Of a stretch of DNA of 6,397 bases, positions 1-4,791 are shown in pieces (positions within the stretch are counted from its first letter, which is position 1; every line of letters begins with the position of its first letter). Source of the DNA: Bacilli bacterium. GTDB taxonomy: Bacteria; Bacillota; Bacilli; Tumebacillales; JAQBPP01. The position numbers and the translations under genes are program-made. The DNA lies in the NCBI GenBank assembly GCA_028287455.1, contig JAQBPP010000308.1, positions 1 to 6,397 of the forward strand, read 5' to 3'. A model generated the notes under the pieces. It was not told where the DNA came from, did no database searches, and saw only the letters and a program-made list of their open reading frames with translations.

Positions 1-62
1 CCTCTCCTCACGGATGATAAAATTCAGCTCTGATTGGCAATACTTAGACTACACTATTCTAA

Positions 63-356
63 TTGGAGATGACGTTGTTGTTCGCCATTCTGCGGGATTC
101 CTTACGTGAAACAATCAATGGTTTGGAAGTCACCATCCAGGTGGCCCGCGGTTCACAGGCAGAATTTGCTGTTGAACTGGGTACATTTGAACAGGAGATG
201 GACAACCGGTTTCTGTATTCGTACCTGAGGCGGAATTACCCCGCTCAAACGATTAACAAAATAAGGCTTGTCCAAGATGGCAGATTAATCGGAACCACAT
301 CTCTAATGAACATTCTAGCAGAATTGCAGGCAGATTTGCCAGTCTCTGATGAATAA
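63..356 (+). CDS. Hypothetical protein, about 97 aa, start uncertain
   Basis: I do not recognise this protein. The frame closes just upstream (TAA at 60-62), so the first usable starts are TTG at 63 and ATG at 69. Neither has a properly spaced Shine-Dalgarno; the GGAG before ATG 69 directly abuts it. The predicted product is soluble, with no signal peptide, membrane segment or cysteine. Alternating hydrophobic stretches suggest a small alpha/beta protein, and the tail is acidic (ends SDE). The stop is about 30 bp before a hairpin that could end transcription from both sides. A second open frame at 14-109 (+2 frame, ATG at 14) overlaps the start, so the true N-terminus could lie there if a frameshift is present. 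The coding call rests on length and ordinary composition only. Confidence 0.45.
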   Translation: MEMTLLFAILRDSLRETINGLEVTIQVARGSQAEFAVELGTFEQEMDNRFLYSYLRRNYPAQTINKIRLVQDGRLIGTTSLMNILAELQADLPVSDE

Positions 357-382
357 ACGGCTTGTGCTTATGCATAGGACAA

Positions 383-419
383 AAATAAACCTCCTGCAGT
401 CTGCAGGAGGTGGTTATTT
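383..419. terminator. Strong hairpin terminator between the small plus ORF and trxA
   Basis: A 10-bp perfect stem (ACCTCCTGCA / TGCAGGAGGT, 389-398 and 402-411) encloses a 3-nt loop. It is extended by AAATAA / TTATTT (383-388 and 414-419) after a GG bulge. Read on the minus strand, the GC-rich stem is followed by TTTATTTTT, a classic intrinsic terminator for trxA, whose stop lies 16 nt upstream. Read on the plus strand the trailing tract is only TTATTT, so termination of the 63-356 gene would be weaker. Confidence 0.88.
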
Positions 420-435
420 CGAAAATACTTATATC

Positions 436-762
436 TTATAGGACATCTGCCAATTTATCGAGCAGATCCTTCTTAGGCATATAACCAACCAGGGATTTAA
501 CGACTTCCCCATTTTTAAACACTAGCAAGGTGGGAATGGACATTACACCGAATTTCTGAGCAGTGGCCTGATTCTCGTCCACATCCAATTTACCCACTAC
601 CAGTTTACCTTGAGTTTCCGAGGCCACTTCTTCGATGACTGGCGCTAGCATACGGCAAGGGCCGCACCATGTCGCCCAAAAGTCAACCAGCACAGGCTGA
701 TCCGACTTCACATGCTCATCGAAGTTTGAATCGCTTAATGTCAAAATAGCATCTGAAGCCAT
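436..762 (-). CDS. trxA: Thioredoxin
   Basis: Cytosolic thioredoxin of 108 aa, the normal family length. It reduces protein disulfides and is itself reduced by thioredoxin reductase with NADPH. The active site WCGPC lies at residues 32-36 (Cys33, Cys36). The buried Asp27, the DFWATW strand before the active site and the cis-proline Ile76-Pro77-Thr78 are all present, as is the late FKNG turn. The ATG at 762 is chosen because AGGGGGTG lies 6 nt before it; an in-frame GTG at 771 would extend the protein by three residues but sits inside that ribosome binding site. It is the last gene of an operon with the NifU-type gene, 17 nt apart, and ends at a strong hairpin. Confidence 0.97.
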   Translation of the reverse strand: MASDAILTLSDSNFDEHVKSDQPVLVDFWATWCGPCRMLAPVIEEVASETQGKLVVGKLDVDENQATAQKFGVMSIPTLLVFKNGEVVKSLVGYMPKKDLLDKLADVL

Positions 763-779
763 TAAATACACCCCCTGGA

Positions 780-1013
780 TTAAACCGCAACAACTTCTAC
801 AATTTCGGGAACTGCAGCACGAATGGTGCGCTCAATCCCCATTTTAAGCGTCATGGTGCTCATTGGGCAGCCTCCGCAGGCGCCAACCATGCGAATGGTT
901 GCCACACCGTTGTCTGCATCAACGTCCACCAATTCAGCATCGCCGCCATCTGACATAAGCCCTGGGCGGATTTTATCAAGCGCTTCTTGAACGCGATCAC
1001 GTAAATCGTCCAT
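780..1013 (-). CDS. NifU C-terminal-domain Fe-S cluster scaffold/carrier protein
   Basis: A 77-aa stand-alone NifU C-terminal domain (Nfu type; similar in size to Bacillus YutI). The family binds a [4Fe-4S] cluster at a CxxC motif, usually as a dimer, and passes it to apo-proteins in the cytosol. Visible features are an N-terminal helix (DRVQEALDKIRPGL), the conserved SDGGDAELVDV strand (residues 21-31) and the cluster motif GACGGCPMS with Cys46 and Cys49. The C-terminal helix and strand end VPEIVEVV. The start is ATG 1013, preceded by GGGAGGT about 9 nt away. trxA follows after 17 nt, so both are probably made from one transcript. There is no IscU-like or central ferredoxin domain, so it is the short carrier form. 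Confidence 0.94.
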   Translation of the reverse strand: MDDLRDRVQEALDKIRPGLMSDGGDAELVDVDADNGVATIRMVGACGGCPMSTMTLKMGIERTIRAAVPEIVEVVAV

Positions 1014-1107
1014 TGTGGAAAACCTCCCATCTTATAAGACTGCGAGACGCTATATAGTATTTGCTTGCAAGCTGATAGCATACACGCAGGATTTAGTGTC
1101 TTTCTTT

Positions 1108-1136
1108 ATTATAATGCATTATGCCGTCTCTAGCAA
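1108..1136 (-). promoter_or_regulatory. Sigma-A-type promoter for the nifU-type/trxA operon
   Basis: On the minus strand a -35 TTGCTA (1131-1136) and a perfect -10 TATAAT (1108-1113) are separated by exactly 17 nt. The promoter overlaps the last codons and stop of the preceding minus-strand gene. This predicts a 5' leader of about 90 nt before ATG 1013. A perfect 12-bp palindrome, ATAATGCATTAT (1111-1122), covers part of the -10 and spacer and could be an operator. It resembles a PerR/Fur half-site pair but has the wrong centre spacing for the 7-1-7 consensus. Confidence 0.7.
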
Positions 1137-1724
1137 AGTAATGAAGGTGTAGTCTCCCTTACATTTTATCAGTACATGCCCTTCAGGTCCTGTTAAATCC
1201 AGTCTGTTCAGGCCTGACATGGTAAGAACCTCTTCGGTTTGATCCAGCAGTTCCTTCCAGGTGACAAACAATTGGATCACTTGCTCCTCCATAGAACTAG
1301 ACTGGCGCACCACTTGTTTGTCTTGAAAAAGGAGCCAGACCATAGTGGCAGGGTCAGCCTCAATGTCTGCAATTTCCAGTTGAATTTCTGCTGGCAAAAA
1401 TGGGCCTGATGACCGGAAGGTATGCGGAATGTCAGAGGTAAGTTCAGCAGCGCCAGGCCGTTTCGAAATAATGCTCGAATGGACAGATGCGAAATCGACT
1501 TCCTCCGCAGTTTCAGGTTCTTTACCCTTGCCCGCTTCGATTTCCGCCAAAATGTCAGACAGACGTTCCAATTCTTCTTTGGCCCGCGGTGGCGTGTCTT
1601 CAGCTGCCTGTGCTGCCAAATTCGATTTCGTTTGCTCCTTTTGCTGGATCGATCGATAGGCAATGATATTTGCAGCAATCCAAATAATAATGACGACAGT
1701 TAGTCCAATTCCTACCCATATCAT
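1119..1724 (-). CDS. Membrane-anchored hypothetical protein, possible roadblock/LC7-like domain
   Basis: A 201-aa protein I cannot assign firmly. Residues 2-23 form one very hydrophobic helix with few charges before it, so it is probably an N-terminal membrane anchor with a cytoplasmic body. Residues 25-80 are charged and low in complexity, with an acidic helix (AKEELERLSDILAEIEAG). Residues 110-201 look like a compact alpha/beta domain: a strand (VWLLFQ), a long helix (MEEQVIQLFVTWKELL), then strands LNRLDL, HVLIKC and YTFITLL. That order, with GPEGHVLIKCKGD, resembles roadblock/LC7 proteins, but this is inference. The start ATG 1724 has AAGGGTGG seven nt upstream. Its 3' end carries the promoter of the nifU-type/trxA operon, 105 bp before that gene, so some read-through is likely. 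Confidence 0.8.
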   Translation of the reverse strand: MIWVGIGLTVVIIIWIAANIIAYRSIQQKEQTKSNLAAQAAEDTPPRAKEELERLSDILAEIEAGKGKEPETAEEVDFASVHSSIISKRPGAAELTSDIPHTFRSSGPFLPAEIQLEIADIEADPATMVWLLFQDKQVVRQSSSMEEQVIQLFVTWKELLDQTEEVLTMSGLNRLDLTGPEGHVLIKCKGDYTFITLLETA

Positions 1725-1747
1725 GCATGTCCCACCCTTTCTACTAA

Positions 1748-1756
1748 ATCATAACA
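1748..1756 (-). promoter_or_regulatory. Candidate extended -10 promoter for the membrane-anchored gene
   Basis: On the minus strand the sequence reads TGTTATGAT, a TG-N-TATGAT extended -10, about 24 nt before the ATG at 1724. No good -35 lies 16-18 nt upstream (AGGTGA at best). A perfect TTGACA (1792-1797) is upstream of it but has no matching -10 at normal spacing. The call rests on the -10 alone. Confidence 0.35.
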
Positions 1757-1867
1757 CAAAATACTTTTCATCACCTATGGGCATGCAACCCTGTCAAGGT
1801 GACCCCTATCGATAAGTTTGCAAATGGTAAAACGAGGCCAAACTATAGAAAAAGGAGGCTCGTGAAA

Positions 1868-2404
1868 ATGAGTGTGAAATTTGATGTGGATCGAGCAGAA
1901 GTTTCCATCCTGGCTCATACTGGACAACAGATTTTGGAGCAGCACACACAGCGAGCGGTTCCTTTTTCCAAACAAGGTATTGAAACAATGGATGACTGGA
2001 TGATTCATTTATGGAAAGAGCTTCCTCCCGATCCAGATGACTTATCCGATGAAGAGCAAGAATTGTTAGGGTATCTCGCTGCTTTTTTGGGTGAATGCAT
2101 CATCGAAACCTTAGGAGGGCAATGGGGACGCCTGGGCCCTTTCTTCGACATGGATTACTTTGTCAGAATCCCCATCCCATGCGGCTTGCCTTATGATATA
2201 AACCCTGGGATAAGGGTCACTAAATCCTATTATGATCCTGTGCACTATTCCATTAAAGATTGGTATCTCCGGGCTGAACTGGCCAGCCTGGGACTGCTCG
2301 ATCCGCTGCTGCAAGGGATTGTTCAGCACATGATCGTTCCTTCAATGTTAGGTCGTGTTGTGATCCAGCGCCACCCTGATCAGCAAGCCTGGGTATATGA
2401 CTAG
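1868..2404 (+). CDS. Hypothetical protein, 178 aa
   Basis: I do not recognise this family. The start is ATG 1868, with AGGAGG at 1853-1858 nine nt before it; upstream in-frame starts at 1799 and GTG 1862 are poorly placed. The product is acidic and soluble, with no signal peptide or membrane helix. Visible parts are an N-terminal stretch with FDVDRAEVSI, a Pro/Asp-rich linker (LPPDPDDLSDEE, about residues 52-63) and a helix LLGYLAAFLGECIIETLGGQWG (about 66-87). Next come RIPIPCGLPYDINPG and a C-terminal helical part ending in a strand with RVVIQRHP. The GYLxxFLGE...GGxW pattern faintly recalls DUF3806-like or immunity-type proteins, but that is only a guess. It diverges from the membrane-anchored gene and overlaps the rhomboid gene tail to tail by about 150 bp. 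Confidence 0.75.
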   Translation: MSVKFDVDRAEVSILAHTGQQILEQHTQRAVPFSKQGIETMDDWMIHLWKELPPDPDDLSDEEQELLGYLAAFLGECIIETLGGQWGRLGPFFDMDYFVRIPIPCGLPYDINPGIRVTKSYYDPVHYSIKDWYLRAELASLGLLDPLLQGIVQHMIVPSMLGRVVIQRHPDQQAWVYD

Positions 2405-3587
2405 TTCCCAATGTGATTCCGCCAAACAGCAGACCCACGATGATGATGCCCGCCGCTATTTTTTTGAAGCTGATTTTTTCGTCACCTGGCAAACCGACCA
2501 GAAGCGCCGCAAGGAAGCCGCAGATGAGTCCACCAATGTGGGCCCAATTATCCACGTAGCCCCAAGTGAAACCTAAAATGATATTCACAGCCAGCGTCAG
2601 CCAGACCCCTGTGCTAAACACTCGCTTAAACACTGCCCAACGCTCGAAGCCGAAATAAATCAGCGCCCCAAGCAGACCAAACAATGCTCCGGAGGCGCCT
2701 GCCGAGGGATTAGGAGACATCGCGAAGCTGAACGTGTTCCCCCCGATTCCTGCCAGCAGGAAGATAAACAGGAATCGGTAACTGCCAAAAATCCATTCCA
2801 CCACTCGAAGCGAGTAAAGTCCTATCATGTTTACCAGGATATGAATCAGGTTGATATGTAGAAAAATGGGCGACAGCAAACGCCAATATTGACCTGCCGC
2901 AATTAAGGAATTCACTTTTTCACCAAATTTAATCAACAGCTGCCCGGTATCGGCAACGCCTGTTTCTTCAGCAAGCATCCAGCCATAGATCAGAATACAG
3001 AAGGCGATGAACGTGTAAGTACCCTTGGATGAGGTCTGAATGAACAGCCTGCTCCATTCCTGCCGTCTTTTCTCCCCCGCCTGGTTCATTTGGCTTTGCA
3101 GTTGACTCAAATTTAGTTCGTTCGGCATTTCTGCAGCAGCTTTGCGTACAACTGCGCCAGGCAGCAGCCGCTTTGCGTAAAAAGGCGCGTAGAAGTGGTA
3201 GCTGTCATTTTCCAGGCAGTACACAGCAGCGTATAACGAAATATCCGGATAACTCTGATGACGCTCCAAAACGCGAATGCTATCCCTCATTGTTAAAGCG
3301 GGCTGCTGCTCATATAAGAACAAATGAACAATCGTTGCACTCCTTAACCGGTTGGTGTGCAGAAACTCCTCCGTAAGCCTGAACCCTTCATTGACGAATT
3401 CAACCAATTCAGCAGCTGTTTTTCCGTCTGCCTGAATAGGACGTATGAGAAGCCCCCTGTTGTTAGCAGCTCGGAACAGGCAAGGCTCTTGAAAAAGTGC
3501 CCCTGGTGCAAAACAGGTGTAATCCTGTTCCACAACAAGGTTGCGTATCAGTGTCCAGGTGAATATTTCGAGGATCGATGATTTCAT
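2253..3587 (-). CDS. Rhomboid-family intramembrane serine protease (YqgP/GluP-like)
   Basis: A 444-aa membrane protease. Residues 1 to about 185 form a cytosolic domain, as in Bacillus YqgP/GluP. The membrane core follows, with a first helix at about 190-205 and others to about 394. Catalytic residues are visible: Ser299 in GASGALFG, His350 in WAHIGG, and the oxyanion pair His249/Asn253 in HILVN. The family cuts transmembrane segments; YqgP also handles membrane quality control with FtsH. The start ATG 3587 has tandem purine-rich GAGGAGAGGAG six nt away. The frame stays open to TTG 3800, but that extension lies antisense to cotJA and is rejected. After the last membrane helix only about 50 low-information residues remain. 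They are encoded antisense to the 1868-2404 gene and replace the TPR region of YqgP. The tail may be a read-through or frameshift product. Confidence 0.9.
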   Translation of the reverse strand: MKSSILEIFTWTLIRNLVVEQDYTCFAPGALFQEPCLFRAANNRGLLIRPIQADGKTAAELVEFVNEGFRLTEEFLHTNRLRSATIVHLFLYEQQPALTMRDSIRVLERHQSYPDISLYAAVYCLENDSYHFYAPFYAKRLLPGAVVRKAAAEMPNELNLSQLQSQMNQAGEKRRQEWSRLFIQTSSKGTYTFIAFCILIYGWMLAEETGVADTGQLLIKFGEKVNSLIAAGQYWRLLSPIFLHINLIHILVNMIGLYSLRVVEWIFGSYRFLFIFLLAGIGGNTFSFAMSPNPSAGASGALFGLLGALIYFGFERWAVFKRVFSTGVWLTLAVNIILGFTWGYVDNWAHIGGLICGFLAALLVGLPGDEKISFKKIAAGIIIVGLLFGGITLGTSHIPRLADQGGAGSQHDLTLKERSCAEQSLAAADRAVPGWPVQPGDTNL

Positions 3588-3604
3588 GGTTCTCTCCTCT
3601 CCTC
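3588..3604 (-). promoter_or_regulatory. Tandem ribosome binding site setting the rhomboid start
   Basis: On the minus strand GAGGAGAGGAGAGAACC directly precedes ATG 3587. It holds two AGGAG cores, 6 and 11 nt from the start. This decides for ATG 3587 over the upstream TTG at 3800. A very similar string, TGAGGAGAGG, occurs on the minus strand at 10-1. Confidence 0.75.
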
Positions 3605-3618
3605 TTGTTTCGTCTAGG

Positions 3619-3636
3619 ATTAGGCGGCTGCCTAAT
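3619..3636. repeat. Inverted repeat in the rhomboid/cotJ divergent region
   Basis: ATTAGGC - GGCT - GCCTAAT is a perfect 7-bp inverted repeat with a 4-nt centre, 32 bp before the rhomboid start. It could be a repressor operator or a small hairpin in the rhomboid leader. No U-tract follows on either strand, so it is not an obvious terminator. Confidence 0.6.
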
Positions 3637-3655
3637 GCAAATCTCCCGGTTTGAT

Positions 3656-3664
3656 CATAGGCTA
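3656..3664 (+). promoter_or_regulatory. Candidate sporulation-sigma -10 element for cotJ
   Basis: CATAGGCTA fits the CATAnnnTA pattern shared by mother-cell sigma-E/sigma-K -10 elements and lies 67 bp before the cotJA start. The B. subtilis cotJ operon is known to be sigma-E dependent. No convincing -35 is visible at the right distance; AT-rich AATGCAAAT at about 3634-3642 is the nearest. The assignment is tentative. Confidence 0.3.
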
Positions 3665-3668
3665 AAAT

Positions 3669-3698
3669 GGAACCTGAAGCAGCTGGAACCTGCAGCAG
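3669..3698 (+). repeat. Tandem 14-bp direct repeat upstream of cotJA
   Basis: GGAACCTGAAGCAG (3669-3682) and GGAACCTGCAGCAG (3685-3698) match at 13 of 14 positions and are spaced 16 bp start to start. They lie between the candidate -10 and the cotJA ribosome binding site, so they could act in the leader RNA or as a protein site. The repeat is seen; its function is unknown. Confidence 0.65.
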
Positions 3699-3731
3699 AC
3701 TAGGTAGTCCACAGTCAAAGGAGGCCTGTTG

Positions 3732-3878
3732 ATGCAATCCCAATCCCGATTGTCCTATGAGCAGATGCCCAAATACAGTTTGGAACGTGCGCTGTTCCAA
3801 GGTACGTTGTTCCCGCAGTTAGATGACCATTGGAGACAAAAAGAAGAAGCATTTAAAGCTCAGTTCCAATACCGGTGA
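3732..3878 (+). CDS. cotJA: Spore coat associated protein CotJA (short form)
   Basis: A 48-aa ORF, first gene of the cotJ operon. The conserved CotJA core is clear: residues 18-30 read ERALFQGTLFPQL, matching the family pattern 'eAL..GTLFPeL', with an aromatic and proline-rich lead-in (YEQMPKYS). The usual PY after this core is replaced by DDHW, and the tail is charged (RQKEEAFKAQ). The family is a small coat component made with CotJC, mostly in the mother cell during sporulation. The start ATG 3732 has AAAGGAGG seven nt before it, which is excellent; TTG 3729 is too close. The stop lies 17 nt before cotJB. Its shortness makes it easy to miss, and the antisense frame is open as well, but the motif and operon position support this strand. 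Confidence 0.88.
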   Translation: MQSQSRLSYEQMPKYSLERALFQGTLFPQLDDHWRQKEEAFKAQFQYR

Positions 3879-3895
3879 CAGGAGGCACAGCCTGC

Positions 3896-4156
3896 ATGAA
3901 TGAACGCGATACATTGCTCCGAAGACTGATTTTTGATTTGCAAAAGGTGTCATTCGCTTTGGTGGAACTGCAATTGTACCTCGACACAAATGAAGCAGAT
4001 CCACAGGTGATTCATGACTTCAATCAATTGTCCGAACTGCAGAACAACTTAAAACGCCGTTATGAAACGGAATTTGGTCCTCTACTGCAATACGGATACA
4101 GCCCAGCCGAATATCCGCAAGGTTGGGTCGAAAACCCTTGGCCCTGGGAACTATAG
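3896..4156 (+). CDS. cotJB: Spore coat protein CotJB
   Basis: An 86-aa CotJB-family protein of normal size. Diagnostic motifs are FALVELQLYLDTNEAD (residues 20-35), the YETEFGPL segment (56-63) and the C-terminal W...NPWPWEL (77-86). It belongs to the inner spore-coat CotJ set and acts with CotJA and CotJC in the developing spore. The ATG at 3896 is chosen because AGGAGG (3880-3885) lies 10 nt upstream. A GTG at 3875 overlapping the cotJA stop would add seven residues but has no ribosome binding site. Its TAG stop (4154-4156) overlaps the AGGAGG of cotJC, which favours coupled translation. Confidence 0.96.
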   Translation: MNERDTLLRRLIFDLQKVSFALVELQLYLDTNEADPQVIHDFNQLSELQNNLKRRYETEFGPLLQYGYSPAEYPQGWVENPWPWEL

Positions 4157-4167
4157 GAGGCTGACAT

Positions 4168-4740
4168 ATGTGGATTTATGAAAAGAAGCTGCAATATCCT
4201 GTTCGGGTGGAAAAATGCGACTTAACACTCGCGAAATACCTCATTACACAATATGGTGGACCAGATGGCGAGCTATCGGCCGCCTTACGCTATCTGAATC
4301 AGCGCTACTCCATGCCGAACCGCAAAGCTATGGCGCTGCTGACTGATATCGGTACGGAAGAGTTTGCCCATCTGGAGATCATCGCCACACTGGTTCATAA
4401 GCTGATCAAAGGTGCCACTCCAGAGCAAATGCAGGCAGCAGGTCTTGCCAGCCATTTTGCAGATCACGAGCATGCCTTATTCTATGTAGATGCAGAAGGA
4501 CATCCATGGACCGCCGAGTATATTCAAGCCAAAGGAGATCCAATTGCCGATCTGCATGAAGATATTGCCGCCGAGGAAAAAGCCAGAGCCACATATGAAG
4601 CCCTGATCGCCCTATCGGACGACTCTGGCGTCAAAGATGCCCTGCGGTTCCTGCGGGAGCGGGAAATTGTCCACAGTCAGCGGTTCAGTGAGGCACTTGT
4701 ATTGGTCAGAGAAGACAAGGAGCAACAAAAGTTTTTCTAA
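4168..4740 (+). CDS. cotJC: Spore coat manganese-catalase-family protein CotJC
   Basis: A 190-aa ferritin-like four-helix protein of the manganese catalase family, the usual CotJC length. In this family a di-manganese centre breaks down hydrogen peroxide; CotJC is found in the spore coat. Likely ligands, by comparison with manganese catalases, are Glu35 (in GELSAAL), Glu65 and His68 (EEFAHLE), Glu136 (AAEEKAR) and His169 (EIVHSQRF), so the site looks intact. The linker between helices 2 and 3 holds the HADHEHAL/GHPW-type segment typical of the family. The start ATG 4168 has AGGAGG seven nt before it (4155-4160), inside the cotJB stop. It ends a compact three-gene operon, 51 bp from the convergent peptidase gene. 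Confidence 0.97.
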   Translation: MWIYEKKLQYPVRVEKCDLTLAKYLITQYGGPDGELSAALRYLNQRYSMPNRKAMALLTDIGTEEFAHLEIIATLVHKLIKGATPEQMQAAGLASHFADHEHALFYVDAEGHPWTAEYIQAKGDPIADLHEDIAAEEKARATYEALIALSDDSGVKDALRFLREREIVHSQRFSEALVLVREDKEQQKFF

Positions 4741-4752
4741 TCCGGTTGGCAG

Positions 4753-4783
4753 CGGAGAAGCGGTAAACCAGATCGCTTCTCCG
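4753..4783. terminator. Bidirectional hairpin between cotJC and the M24 peptidase
   Basis: CGGAGAAGCG (4753-4762) and CGCTTCTCCG (4774-4783) form a perfect 10-bp stem with an 11-nt loop. The hairpin is centred between two convergent stops, 12 nt after cotJC and 8 nt after the peptidase. Neither side has a T-tract, so it is a weak or Rho-assisted terminator, or a 3'-end protecting hairpin for both mRNAs. Confidence 0.65.
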
Positions 4784-4791
4784 TAAGGCAG

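Noticed and set aside
1063..1072. GCTTGCAAGC palindrome and neighbouring short palindromes (CTATATAG, CTTATAAG) in the nifU-type gene leader
   Set aside because: They are 8-10 bp each, common by chance in AT-rich leaders, and do not form a shared structure I can support as a riboswitch.
1277..1678. Open frames inside the 1119-1724 gene (1277-1678 minus, 1422-1703 plus)
   Set aside because: They are basic, Phe/Arg-rich shadow translations with no ribosome binding site; the 201-aa frame is more protein-like.
1792..1797. Perfect TTGACA on the minus strand
   Set aside because: No acceptable -10 follows at 16-18 nt; the best nearby -10 is too far downstream.
2253..2404. Treating the 178-aa gene as spurious because of the overlap
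   Set aside because: Its strong ribosome binding site and clean frame support it; the rhomboid tail is the weaker side of the overlap.
3588..3800. N-terminal 71-residue extension of the rhomboid frame to TTG 3800
   Set aside because: It runs antisense to cotJA, lacks a ribosome binding site, and a strong tandem site marks ATG 3587.
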